Below are positions 37,401 to 45,093 of a stretch of 64,000 nucleotides of DNA, piece by piece. Each line of letters opens with the position of its first letter. The first letter of the stretch is position 1. The notes under the pieces were generated by a model, which was not told the DNA's origin, searched no databases, and saw only the letters and a program-made list of their open reading frames with translations. The DNA is from an uncultured Mediterraneibacter sp. (lineage in GTDB: Bacteria > Bacillota > Clostridia > Lachnospirales > Lachnospiraceae): assembly GCF_934330165.1 (NCBI RefSeq), contig NZ_CAKRGI010000007.1, positions 8,805-72,804 of the forward strand, given 5' to 3'. The translations under genes and the position numbers were made by a program.

Positions 37401-38092
37401 GCTTTGCTATTTCCCCCTATCTTATAGCCTTCACCGATTTTGTTCATGATTGGATCATATCCGAGTCCTGCCTTCAGTTTTTTTCGCAAAGAAGACATAT
37501 GCACTCGGATCGAACCGCTAAAACTGTCCACAGAAGAATCCCAGACATGCTCGATCAGTTCTTCCTGACTGACCGGTCTTCCTTGATTTAAAAGGAGATA
37601 TTCTAAAATTCCATTTTCTTTTCTCGTCAACGCAACCGGGTTATCTTCTGCATATGCAACCCTTTCTCTCGTATCAAATCGAAGTTTCCCACATTCCAGA
37701 CAGATATTTTTTTGTACAAATTTTCTTCTTGTCAGGCTTCTCACGCGTGCTTCCAGCTCCTGCAGGTGAAATGGTTTTTCCATATAATCATTTGCACCGG
37801 AATCCAATCCCTCAACCTTATCTGCGATCTGACTTCTCGCAGACAGGATCAATACTTTTGTCTCTTCATTTTCTTTGCGAAGCTCCCGAAGGATCTCCAT
37901 CCCATCCACCCCGGGCAGGTTAAGATCAAGCACGATCAGGTCATACAGTTCCTCATAGATCATATCCAGTGCCTGCTCTCCGTCATTACACATATCCACC
38001 TCATACCCTGCCAGATGCAGACTTTTCGCGATCATATCACATAATTTCTTCTCATCTTCAACAACTAATAATTTCAATTTCTTTTTCTCCAT
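37397..38092 (-). CDS. OmpR-family response regulator
   Basis: It has a receiver (LLVVEDEKKLCDMIA, DLNLPGVDGMEI, SARS, KPFHLQEL) and a C-terminal winged helix (LTRKENGILEYLLLNQGRPVS, VDSFSGSIRVHMSSLRKKL). I set the start at the ATG at 38090-38092. The open frame continues 48 bases upstream, but that stretch holds the promoter (-10 at 38120-38125), so upstream ATGs would not be on the transcript. It is the first gene of the kinase pair and divergent from the CXXC/4Fe-4S/TlpA operon. Confidence 0.9.
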   Translation of the reverse strand: MEKKKLKLLVVEDEKKLCDMIAKSLHLAGYEVDMCNDGEQALDMIYEELYDLIVLDLNLPGVDGMEILRELRKENEETKVLILSARSQIADKVEGLDSGANDYMEKPFHLQELEARVRSLTRRKFVQKNICLECGKLRFDTRERVAYAEDNPVALTRKENGILEYLLLNQGRPVSQEELIEHVWDSSVDSFSGSIRVHMSSLRKKLKAGLGYDPIMNKIGEGYKIGGNSKA

Positions 38093-38119
38093 TTTCTTAA
38101 CAGGAAATTTACATCCCAT

Positions 38120-38148
38120 ATTATATAATGTAGCCATCAAACGGTCAA
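38120..38148 (-). promoter_or_regulatory. Promoter of the response regulator/kinase operon
   Basis: On the minus strand TTGACC (38143-38148), a 17-base spacer and TATAAT (38120-38125), close to the sigma-A consensus. It excludes the two ATGs that lie inside or next to it as translation starts. Confidence 0.75.
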
Positions 38149-38183
38149 TAAGCTGACTTTGAACAATAACATTGAAAGGAGCG

Positions 38184-38201
38184 GTTACTATTTACAGTAA
38201 C
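38184..38201. promoter_or_regulatory. Inverted repeat upstream of the CXXC mini-protein operon
   Basis: GTTACT and AGTAAC are separated by six bases, 14 bases before the ATG at 38215. It could be an operator or a leader hairpin. Half-sites of the GTTAC/GTAAC type recur at 39247-39262 and 55324-55339. Confidence 0.4.
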
Positions 38202-38214
38202 AAGTGGTATCTTA

Positions 38215-38355
38215 ATGAAATCAGAAAAAGCAACGCAAATTTTTTTACTTGCAGCCGGTCTTATATTTTTCCTTGTTGGGATTTTCCGTGGAGAAGCTGC
38301 AACTGTACTCAGTAAGGCAATAAAATTATGTATGGAGTGTGTCGGAATTGGATAA
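38215..38355 (+). CDS. CD1871A-family CXXC mini-protein
   Basis: This 46-residue protein is too short for usual ORF cut-offs. It reads MKSEKATQIF, one hydrophobic helix (LLAAGLIFFLVGIF), then RGEAATVLSKAIKLCMECVGIG. The single membrane helix followed by a C-terminal CxxC (CMEC) is the mark of the CD1871A family known from Clostridioides. In related genomes it sits beside the 4Fe-4S membrane protein and a TlpA-like protein, exactly as here. The CxxC thiols could carry electrons between those two partners; that role is inferred. Confidence 0.8.
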   Translation: MKSEKATQIFLLAAGLIFFLVGIFRGEAATVLSKAIKLCMECVGIG

Positions 38356-38359
38356 GAAA

Positions 38360-39238
38360 ATGAAATCAAACAAAAACTTTCTGGCCCGCTTCCGCGGATG
38401 GATTCAGGCAGCTGCTACACTGCTGACCAACATTCACATCCCGAATCTGTTTAAAGGGAAAATTTATCAGGGAAATGTAAAAACGATGTGCGTCCCGGGA
38501 CTAAACTGTTACTCTTGTCCTGCCGCCACAGGTGCCTGTCCGATTGGAGCTTTTCAAGCCGTGGTCGGTTCTTCAAAATTCAAATTTACCTACTACATCA
38601 CCGGATTCCTTATCTTGTCAGGAGTTCTATTAGGACGATTTATCTGCGGTTTTCTCTGTCCGTTTGGATGGTTTCAGGATCTGTTGCATAAAATTCCGGG
38701 CAAGAAACTTTCCACCGCAAAACTGAAGCCTTTGCGGTATCTGAAATATGTGATTCTGGTTGTCTTTGTTATACTACTTCCGGCATTTGTAACCAATTCA
38801 CTTGGTATGGGAGATCCTTTCTTCTGCAAATACATTTGCCCACAAGGCGTACTTGAAGGTGCAATTCCACTGTCACTTGCCAACTCAGGAATCCGTGCCG
38901 CGCTTGGACATTTATTTACATTTAAATTCACGATCCTTGTGCTTTTCATCATCCTGAGCATCTTGTTTTACCGTCCATTTTGTAAATGGATCTGCCCGCT
39001 GGGTGCTATTTACTCACTGTTTAACAAAGTATCTTTTCTTAAGATTCAGGTTGATCATGAGAAATGTGTTGGCTGCCAGAAATGCAGCCGTGTCTGTAAG
39101 ATGGATGTCAATGTAGTAGACACACCAAACCATCCGGAGTGTATCCGCTGCGGAGAATGTATGAAAGCCTGCCCGACTGATGCAATCTGCTATCATTACG
39201 GATTTTCAACTAAGAAACAGGCTGAAAATAAAAACTAA
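38360..39238 (+). CDS. Membrane 4Fe-4S binding protein (NapH/CcoG-like)
   Basis: About 292 residues with five transmembrane segments and repeated cysteine motifs. These are CVPGLNCYSCPAATGACPIG at the first loop, ICGFLCPFGW and CKWICPLG after helices, and a C-terminal pair of 4Fe-4S sites (CVGCQKCSRVCKMD and CIRCGECMKACP). Such proteins pass electrons through the membrane. With the CXXC mini-protein before it and a thioredoxin-fold lipoprotein after it, electron delivery to outer-face thiols is plausible. The ATG at 38360 is used; a GTG at 38339, overlapping the mini-protein stop, is an alternative with no better ribosome site. Confidence 0.88.
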   Translation: MKSNKNFLARFRGWIQAAATLLTNIHIPNLFKGKIYQGNVKTMCVPGLNCYSCPAATGACPIGAFQAVVGSSKFKFTYYITGFLILSGVLLGRFICGFLCPFGWFQDLLHKIPGKKLSTAKLKPLRYLKYVILVVFVILLPAFVTNSLGMGDPFFCKYICPQGVLEGAIPLSLANSGIRAALGHLFTFKFTILVLFIILSILFYRPFCKWICPLGAIYSLFNKVSFLKIQVDHEKCVGCQKCSRVCKMDVNVVDTPNHPECIRCGECMKACPTDAICYHYGFSTKKQAENKN

Positions 39239-39246
39239 TAAAATGC

Positions 39247-39273
39247 GTAACTGAACAGTTACTAAAATATAAT
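39247..39273 (+). promoter_or_regulatory. Palindrome and -10 box ahead of the TlpA-like gene
   Basis: GTAACTGAACAGTTAC (39247-39262) is a perfect inverted repeat lying where a -35 would be. TATAAT follows at 39268-39273 and AAAGGAG before the ATG. No -35 hexamer is seen, which suggests an activator site or a regulated internal promoter. Confidence 0.5.
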
Positions 39274-39292
39274 TTAAAGGAGATTTAAAATC

Positions 39293-40234
39293 ATGAAAAA
39301 CAAAACACTTAGAACAAACTCAATGAAATTAAAAAAGGTAATCGCTGCATCCCTTGCCATTTCTGTACTTTTTGCGTTTACAGGCTGCGGAAATTCTTCC
39401 TCAACAGACAACACAAATACAAAACAGGAATCTTCTTCCACAACAGAAACAGGCAGCACAGACGAGCTGAACGAAAAACTGAATGACCTTTACCAGCAGG
39501 AAAACCAGCTTTTTGCTGATCACAAAGATGCATGGGACAAAGCCTTTGGTCTTATGAACAAGAACGCTGCCGGTGATGCCATGAGCGAAAACTATGCTGA
39601 TTCCCTCGCAAGCACAGTGGAATCTAACAAAGACTCTTTCTCTGAAGAAGAATATGAAACTCTGTGCAAAGACATCGAGACAATCCGCGGAATTGAAGAA
39701 GAAATTGCCAAGCTTGAGAAAGAGATTGCTGCATCCGATTCCTCTGACAGTTCTTCCTCCAAATCAGACGAATCCACAGCTGTATTCAAAGGTTTCAAAG
39801 GAAAAGATCTGGATGGAAACGATGTAGATGACAGTCTTTTCGCTAAAAACAAAGTTACAGTTGTAAACTTCTGGTTCAGCGGATGCAAGCCATGTGTCGG
39901 AGAGCTCTCTAAGCTGAATGAATTAAATGAGAAACTCAAAGAAATGGGTGGCGAAGTTGTTGGTATCAATACGGATACTTTAGACAACAATGAAGCAGGA
40001 ATCAAAGAAGCAAAAGAAATCCTGAAAGCTCAGGGCGCTTCCTACAAGAACCTGACTTTCGATTCTAATTCAACAGTTGGAAAATATGCTGGAAACATTA
40101 TGGCATTCCCTACAACCGTTCTTGTAGATAAAGACGGAAATATCGTTGGGGAACCTTTCATGGGTGGCATTGACGATCAGTCAAACTACGATCAGCTAAT
40201 GAAACAAATTCAGTCCATACTTGATCAGAAATAA
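39293..40234 (+). CDS. TlpA/ResA-like thioredoxin-fold lipoprotein
   Basis: The 313-residue protein has a signal peptide ending in the lipobox FTGC (Cys near residue 32), then a Ser/Thr-rich spacer. A helical, coiled-coil-like region of about 110 residues follows, then a thioredoxin/TlpA domain with active site FWFSGCKPCVGEL (CxxC) and the cis-proline FPTTVLVDKDG. It is anchored on the outer face of the membrane and would reduce or exchange disulfides, fed by the 4Fe-4S and CXXC proteins encoded just upstream. The long helical insert before the TlpA domain is unusual. A strong terminator follows. Confidence 0.9.
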   Translation: MKNKTLRTNSMKLKKVIAASLAISVLFAFTGCGNSSSTDNTNTKQESSSTTETGSTDELNEKLNDLYQQENQLFADHKDAWDKAFGLMNKNAAGDAMSENYADSLASTVESNKDSFSEEEYETLCKDIETIRGIEEEIAKLEKEIAASDSSDSSSSKSDESTAVFKGFKGKDLDGNDVDDSLFAKNKVTVVNFWFSGCKPCVGELSKLNELNEKLKEMGGEVVGINTDTLDNNEAGIKEAKEILKAQGASYKNLTFDSNSTVGKYAGNIMAFPTTVLVDKDGNIVGEPFMGGIDDQSNYDQLMKQIQSILDQK

Positions 40235-40284
40235 TGAGACTATGAAAAAAGTCTGTAAATAGGATTCTTCTATGATAATGCAAG

Positions 40285-40321
40285 GCGAAAAGCTCATTTG
40301 CTGGGCTTTTCGCTCTTTTTT
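40285..40321 (+). terminator. Intrinsic terminator of the redox operon
   Basis: GCGAAAAGC (40285-40293) pairs with GCTTTTCGC (40305-40313), followed by TCTTTTTTTA. Confidence 0.9.
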
Positions 40322-40439
40322 TATATATTACTGAGAACTTGTCCGCAAGAAAGACCTGATCCGTCTCTGTGAAAAACACTCTGACTGTGTATTTTTTATG
40401 TTTTACAAATGCTACTCTGATCGATGAAGAGTTTGCAGA

Positions 40440-40541
40440 TGAGATGCTCCCTCTTTTCTGTGCATCCAGAGAATAGCCATCTATCTGCATGGTTGTGGAA
40501 ACACGGGTGTATAAATATACTTTGATTTTTTCTTTCTTCAA
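40440..40541 (-). pseudogene. Serine recombinase remnant (N-terminal end only)
   Basis: From a TTG at 40539-40541 the minus strand reads KKEKIKVYLYTRVSTTMQIDGYSLDAQK, the start of a resolvase/invertase domain with its catalytic serine in TRVST. After about 30 residues the similarity to recombinases ends. The frame continues into sequence antisense to the TlpA gene and its terminator, which cannot be native. A full large serine recombinase is about 500 residues, so most of the gene is gone. Its TTGA start overlaps the stop of an XRE remnant, the common arrangement in small mobile elements. Confidence 0.75.
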
Positions 40542-40639
40542 TTTCCTGTCAAAAGCTGTTCGAGAGTAATCTCCAATGCATCACATATAAACAACAGGCT
40601 GTCCGCTTTGGGATTTGTCTTTTTATTTTTTATTGACAT
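40538..40639 (-). pseudogene. XRE-family helix-turn-helix regulator remnant
   Basis: An ORF of 33 residues reads MSIKNKKTNPKADSLLFICD and ends LEQLLTGN. The part from TNPKADSLL onward is the usual C-terminal half of a small XRE regulator. The first three residues look like a native start, and the DNA-binding helices between are missing, as if about 30-40 codons were deleted in frame. It overlaps the recombinase remnant by four bases. The ATG is covered by the -35 of the promoter for the divergent toxin-antitoxin RNA. Confidence 0.65.
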
Positions 40640-40661
40640 ATTTTCGCCACAACCACATAAT
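40633..40661 (+). promoter_or_regulatory. Strong promoter for the type III antitoxin RNA
   Basis: TTGACA (40633-40638), a 17-base spacer and CATAAT (40656-40661). The predicted start near 40668 lies about 20 bases before the first repeat. Confidence 0.75.
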
Positions 40662-40667
40662 AATGAC

Positions 40668-40818
40668 AGAGACAGGATTTCTGTCATCGAAAATATTGTT
40701 CGCCTACCGTTGGCGGCTTATAAGTGATCGGCTCGAAAATATTGTTCGCTCACCGGAAGCGTCTAATAAATGTCCGGCTCGAAAATTTCGGTCCTGCCGC
40801 ATGGCAGGGCTTATTTTA
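40668..40818 (+). ncRNA. Type III toxin-antitoxin repeat RNA (CptI/ToxI-like)
   Basis: The transcript would carry two full 46-base repeats and the start of a third. A short terminator follows (CCTGCC at 40793-40798, GGCAGG at 40803-40808, then GCTTATTTTA) ahead of the toxin frame. This promoter-repeats-weak terminator-toxin order defines type III systems, where toxin cuts the RNA into repeat units that then fold as pseudoknots and inhibit it. Each repeat here can form a hairpin (CGCC/GGCG in the first, CGCT/AGCG in the second). The loop of each can pair downstream: CCGGA with TCCGG in the second, and four of five pairs in the first. Confidence 0.78.
40688..40791 (+). repeat. Tandem 46-base antitoxin repeats (2.3 copies)
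   Basis: Units start at 40688, 40734 and 40780 (partial). All begin CGAAAAT; the first two share CGAAAATATTGTTCGC and end CGGCT. Changes in the hairpin arms are compensatory, C to T on one side with G to A on the other. Confidence 0.85.
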
Positions 40819-40830
40819 TAGGTGATAAAC

Positions 40831-40991
40831 ATGATATATCAAGAAGGATACGTTTACCATATTAAAGATGAATACTTTGAAAAAGTACAGGATTTCAACT
40901 TCATTCCAGAGGCAAAAAAGTGGTATTTCCAGATATTGACCGACTTGAGCAAATTATGCTTGCAGAAGTAAAAGATAACACAGCCGAATAA
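40831..40991 (+). pseudogene. ToxN/AbiQ-family (CptN-like) type III toxin, internally deleted
   Basis: The frame from the ATG at 40831 reads MIYQEGYVYHIKDEYFEKVQ, a typical start of Firmicutes type III toxins. The frame shifted by two from about 40914 reads KKVVFPDIDRLEQIMLAEVK and stops at 40991, a typical end of the same family. A normal toxin is about 150-180 residues, so roughly 100 codons are missing and the two ends are out of frame. The uninterrupted product would be only 46 residues. A ribosome site AGGTG remains. The toxin is almost certainly dead while its RNA antitoxin looks intact. Confidence 0.8.
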
Positions 40992-41456
40992 TTTCTCAAA
41001 AAAGCGATAGTCTGATTTACATTTTGTATTTCAGAAAACTGCCGGAAAACCACATCGAATCAGTCCTTCAAAACATCTTATTAAAAATCCGTTTTAGAGG
41101 TATAAAAAAAGATCACTCACCTTCAATTTTTCTTGAAAATGAACGGTCTTTCACGTTTCTTTTATTCTGTTGAATGATAAAAATATTACTTTTTCTTTGA
41201 TGTGTTTCCGAAGCCGCAGTCCAATACCACAGACACGTTTACCCCCGTCAGAAATTGCCTTTTTATACGTTTTTCGGTCACTCTGGTCAAACCTGAAAAA
41301 CCTCTCACAGTGCCGGAAGTCAAAGCTTCTTACAAATCTATCCGATGTAGTGCAACTATTGTCTCGATTGTGTTTTCGTTGAGCAACCGAATTGCTTCGC
41401 CTTCAAAGCCTTCATAATACACCGGAAATGCCAGACCACTAATTCCGATGATGCTC
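40992..41456. other. Gene-poor stretch of the decayed island
   Basis: No gene with a supported start lies here. On the minus strand, directly after the RhuM remnant, a frame without a start codon (about 41326-41460) reads SIIGISGLAFPVYYEGF, then EGEAIRLLNENTIE and a stop. It looks protein-like but I do not recognise it. Plus-strand ORFs over the same bases are its shadows. This is probably further remnant material. Confidence 0.4.
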
Positions 41457-42306
41457 TCACTGTTTTTTATCTGTTTTCTTCTCCAATATTTTTATTGAAT
41501 TCAGGTAGTCTTCCTCCACCGTGCTGAGTGTTCGCGTTTTATATTTTTTATATTCACCCGTTGCTTTATCAACAGCCTGTTTGTGTGATATACTTCCATT
41601 CCCCTGCAAAAGCTGTTCACCACTCATTGTCATAGCCTGTTCGCGTTCTGCCTGACGTTCTGAAAAATCAAGATATCCCGATACCAGCTGTCCCATTGCA
41701 CGTAATTCTTTTTCAGATAAATAATTCTTTGCAACTACAAATTGCGTAGTGAATTTTGTTTTGCACTTTTTTGAAAAATACAATGGATATTTCCGCTTTC
41801 GGATCATAATCTATGCTCGTTGCATAAATTTCCAGAACCTGACGATAAAACACTTTCTCGGATGCACGAATATCACGGATTCTATCCAATAATTCCTTGA
41901 AATATCCACCGCCACCTAAATTTTTCAAACGATCATCATCAAGTGCAAAACCTTTTCTCATGTATTCTTTTAAAATTCCGGTTGCCCAGATTCTGAACTG
42001 TGTTCCTCGTTTTGATTTTACACGATAGCCAACAGAAATAATAACATCAAGATTGTAATAATCTACATTGTAAACTTTTCCATCAGTAGCAGTGTAGGCA
42101 AATTTTGCCCACACTGACTCTTTTTCTAACTCTCCCTCTTTAAAAATATTTCTGACATGTTTTCCAATCACACTACGATCTCTCTGAAACAATTCTGCCA
42201 TCTGATCAATAGACAACCAGACTGTATCACCATCAAAAGTAGTTTCAACTTTCGTCAGACCATCCGCTGTCGTATAAATAATCATATCTGCTTTTTCTTT
42301 GTCCAT
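41457..42306 (-). pseudogene. RhuM family protein, broken by internal deletions
   Basis: The first frame (42306 leftward) gives a good RhuM start: IIYTTADGLTKVETTFDGD, WLSIDQMAELFQRDRSVI, FKEGELEKESVWAKFAYTA, NVDYYNLDVIISVGYRVKS, up to YDPKAEIS and a nearby stop after ICSCKELFI. The C-terminal part lies in another frame: VAKNYLSEKELRAMGQLVSG, SERQAEREQAMTMSGEQLL and SSHKQ-like VDKATGEYKKY. Compared with the family I know, about 40 residues before VAKNYL and about ten between QAMTM and SGEQLL are missing. GGAGG precedes the start. RhuM proteins occur on genomic islands, with unclear function. Confidence 0.82.
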
Positions 42307-42365
42307 AAATTAACCTCCAAAATCAGATACATTATCAATGTGAACAAGTCACTATAGCGAAATCA

Positions 42366-42500
42366 TCATTCCTCATCTTTACCATTTATAATACGGTAGT
42401 AATCATCCATGTCCACACTGAGTTTTACCGTGGTATCTGGTTTTCGTTTACCCAAGGGGCACACAGTCTCCACGTGGCTTGGTTGTTCAACGAAAAACAT
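42366..42500 (-). CDS. Small unknown ORF (44 residues)
   Basis: A minus-strand ORF with AGGGGGTG four bases before its ATG reads MFFVEQPSHVETVC, then KRKPDTTVKLSVDMDDYYRI and INGKDEE. It has no recognisable domain. The acidic C-terminus and good ribosome site argue for coding; the position in a decayed island argues for a remnant of a longer mobile-element gene. The rest of 42307-42644 holds nothing else I can support. Confidence 0.35.
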   Translation of the reverse strand: MFFVEQPSHVETVCPLGKRKPDTTVKLSVDMDDYYRIINGKDEE

Positions 42501-42644
42501 ACTCACCCCCTATTGTACAAAGAAATGGTGGAACACCCATTTTGTCCTAAAAAATCGATATGTTGAGCCAATTAAAACCATGAATTGCCCTATTGCTCGT
42601 ATAGACGAATATTATAAAAACCTCCTTTCTATTTATTTAATTAT

Positions 42645-44765
42645 TTAATTTTTACCCCAAACCTTATTCCAAGCAATTTTATGTTCAAAATTAATTTCCG
42701 TATTATCAGAAAGATTTTTTACATATCTTTCTACAAAAATATCAGTGTTATCAAGAAGTCTTAGATAATACTTAAGGGTAGGAAAAACGCCATTTACAAT
42801 AATCTGACATCCATGTTCCTCCCTAACCTTGCAAATTATTTCATCAATAGCGACTCTTTCATCCTCACTTGGAGCAACAGTACTTAAAAGATAGTATCTC
42901 TGAACTGGTTTCTCACTAATTTTCTTATATGCGTCCTCAATCATAATTGCATTAATTGGGATATCAAATTTAACCTCCACCACCTCATAGATTGAATTAT
43001 CGGCATCATTTCTAACAACGATATCTCCAGTTTCTCCACTACTTCTGTCGCAACTATTATGAGAAGCTAACTTATCTAATGACTTACCATCAAATCTTTT
43101 TAATTCTTCTGTAATGCACTGATATACACTGTAAAGAGCTACAACGGGAAGAATCGCGGCACCTCTGCTTTTATACTGGAAATAGAAATGCTTATATAAT
43201 GAATCCATTATTTCATTGATTGTCAATGATGTTTCTTTTTCAATTGGATTTACAAGTATTACAGTTTTATCCTTTTTGCACTTAATGCTGTATGCCATAA
43301 TTGCTACTACATATTTTTCAGGATTTGCACCATTCTCCTCCACATCATGTAAAATATTTAAAAAAGATGACTTTACATCCTTATTTTGTATCTTTCCCGG
43401 AAAATCTAAGCCATATGGAATATTCTGCTCAAGGCTTCTTGTCAACCATCCAGATTCTTTCATTGCACCTAAAAATCTCTTTTGTTTCATAAATGGTGTA
43501 ACATACTTAGCGTCAAAACTTCGTCCACTATATCCGTTCTCCATATTAGCCTGATGTCTTCTGACATCTTGCTCTGGGTGCAAACACTTATATACGAGAC
43601 TTGTTAGCAATACAGTAAATACACCCTTGAATGTTTCTTCTTTATCAACAACAGTTTTAACCATTTTTATCTGCTGAGCAGTAAGCCCTGTATCTTCTAA
43701 TCTTGCAATCTGCTCTGCTTCACTGTATTTATCCTCTAAGAATTTGTTTTCTCTATCCATAATTTTCCCTTCTGTAAATAGTTGATTGACTACTTCTGTG
43801 GCTACAGCTTTTACCATATTTACACATATAGAATTTCCTATTCGTGCATAAAGTTGTGCTGATCCACCGACTTTCTTGTAATTTTCAGGGAATCCCATAA
43901 ATCTAAAACATTCATCCATAGTAAGTTTTCGTACAATATCGCCATCTTTTATAAAATATCTACCGCTTGATTCCTGTGAAGCTAATGTTGGATGAACTCC
44001 TTCAGCATCATAGATTCTATTAGGCTGTTTATGTACTCGTGATAAATGCTCTGTTCCAGGTCTCACACCCACGGTACGTATTTTTTTGTTTCTATACCCG
44101 CAAAACATCAACCCAGATCTTGGCTGTTTCTTAACCAACGACTCATTTAAAATGGTATAACTACCAGGAGGTAATATCTCAAAATCTCCTGTCTTATCTA
44201 AGAATGGTTTCATTGATTCAACCGTATTTGTTTGTAGTTTCGTAAAGTCAAATGCAATACCATCTCGACTTCCAACAATTACAATTCTTTCTCTGTTTTG
44301 AGGGACTCCAAAATCACGTGCGTTTAATACTTTGTATACTACGGTATAGCCTAACTCTGATAAGGCAGATAACATTACTGTAAGTGTCCTTCCAGAATCA
44401 TGTTTTTCTAAATTAAACACATTTTCCAAAACAAAAGCTTTAGGTTCCTTTGCCTCAAGAATTCTACAAATATCAAAAAACAAAGTGCCTCTAGTTTCAT
44501 CATAAAAACCCTTCTGCTTTCCACAAATCGAAAAAGCCTGACAAGGAAATCCCGCACACAAAATGTCAAAATCCGGTATATCTGTAGCTTTTAATGTCGT
44601 AATATCACATTTAGGATTATCTCCAAAATTCAGTTCATACATTTCACAAGCATGATCATCTATTTCAGAACTAAAAACACATTCGCATCCTGCATTTTCA
44701 AATCCTAACCTAAATCCACCAATTCCAGCGAAAAGGTCGATAAACTTTAATTTTTCTTTACTCAT
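42645..44765 (-). CDS. Cytosine-5 DNA methyltransferase fused to a restriction endonuclease (SacI-like)
   Basis: Residues 1-330 of 706 form a complete C5 methyltransferase: motif I FIDLFAGIGGFRLGF, motif IV GFPCQAFS with catalytic C75, ENV at 114-116, QNRER at 156-160 and motif X ARIGNSICVNMV. From Met336 a second domain begins (ARLEDTGLTAQQIKMVKTVV, GYSGRSFDAKYVTPFMK, GWLTRSLEQ), which resembles SacI-family endonucleases. It contains a PD-(D/E)xK-like GETGDIVV and EVVEVKFD. GAAGGGAAAA before Met336 could allow separate translation of the nuclease. This would be a restriction-modification system in one gene. The gene is visibly more AT-rich than its chromosomal neighbours. Confidence 0.87.
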   Translation of the reverse strand: MSKEKLKFIDLFAGIGGFRLGFENAGCECVFSSEIDDHACEMYELNFGDNPKCDITTLKATDIPDFDILCAGFPCQAFSICGKQKGFYDETRGTLFFDICRILEAKEPKAFVLENVFNLEKHDSGRTLTVMLSALSELGYTVVYKVLNARDFGVPQNRERIVIVGSRDGIAFDFTKLQTNTVESMKPFLDKTGDFEILPPGSYTILNESLVKKQPRSGLMFCGYRNKKIRTVGVRPGTEHLSRVHKQPNRIYDAEGVHPTLASQESSGRYFIKDGDIVRKLTMDECFRFMGFPENYKKVGGSAQLYARIGNSICVNMVKAVATEVVNQLFTEGKIMDRENKFLEDKYSEAEQIARLEDTGLTAQQIKMVKTVVDKEETFKGVFTVLLTSLVYKCLHPEQDVRRHQANMENGYSGRSFDAKYVTPFMKQKRFLGAMKESGWLTRSLEQNIPYGLDFPGKIQNKDVKSSFLNILHDVEENGANPEKYVVAIMAYSIKCKKDKTVILVNPIEKETSLTINEIMDSLYKHFYFQYKSRGAAILPVVALYSVYQCITEELKRFDGKSLDKLASHNSCDRSSGETGDIVVRNDADNSIYEVVEVKFDIPINAIMIEDAYKKISEKPVQRYYLLSTVAPSEDERVAIDEIICKVREEHGCQIIVNGVFPTLKYYLRLLDNTDIFVERYVKNLSDNTEINFEHKIAWNKVWGKN

Positions 44766-44793
44766 ATTCTACCTCTTCCTTTATTTATTAACC

Positions 44794-44822
44794 ATTGCAA
44801 ATGTATTTTTTATCAACGTCAA
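44794..44822 (-). promoter_or_regulatory. Promoter of the methyltransferase-endonuclease gene
   Basis: On the minus strand TTGACG (44817-44822), a 17-base spacer and TGCAAT (44794-44799), with AGAGG before the ATG at 44765. Confidence 0.5.
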
Positions 44823-45093
44823 TAAAATCATTAATAATATGAATAATACTGTAATATCAGATACCCAAAAAACCGTCTTCATTCTGTCTTTTTATCAGTA
44901 TCTATTATCTTCAGACAATATCAAAATACCAATCGCCAACAGCACCCTTCAATACTTTTGCCTATCCAACCTATTCTCAATCCCCTTATCTGCCCGACTA
45001 TAAAAATCGAAAAGTTTTTCCTTGCTATTTCTATGCTTGTTTTCCACAATAAAAGCACCGAAAAATCCTTATATTCAAGCCTTTTTCACACTT
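44823..45093. other. AT-rich spacer at the right edge of the island
   Basis: No ORF, RNA or clear repeat was found between the methyltransferase promoter and the rlmD stop codon. I could not define an attachment site or direct repeat marking an island boundary. Confidence 0.4.

Noticed and set aside
40158-40440. C-terminal continuation of the serine recombinase frame
   Set aside because: It is antisense to the TlpA gene end and its terminator and shows no recombinase similarity. Only the first 30 or so residues are real remnant.
40688-40791. CRISPR array
   Set aside because: The 46-base repeats are contiguous with no spacers and are followed by a terminator and a toxin-like frame, which fits a type III antitoxin instead.
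41170-41417. Two overlapping plus-strand ORFs of about 70 residues
   Set aside because: They are mirror images of the protein-like minus-strand frame and have no ribosome sites.
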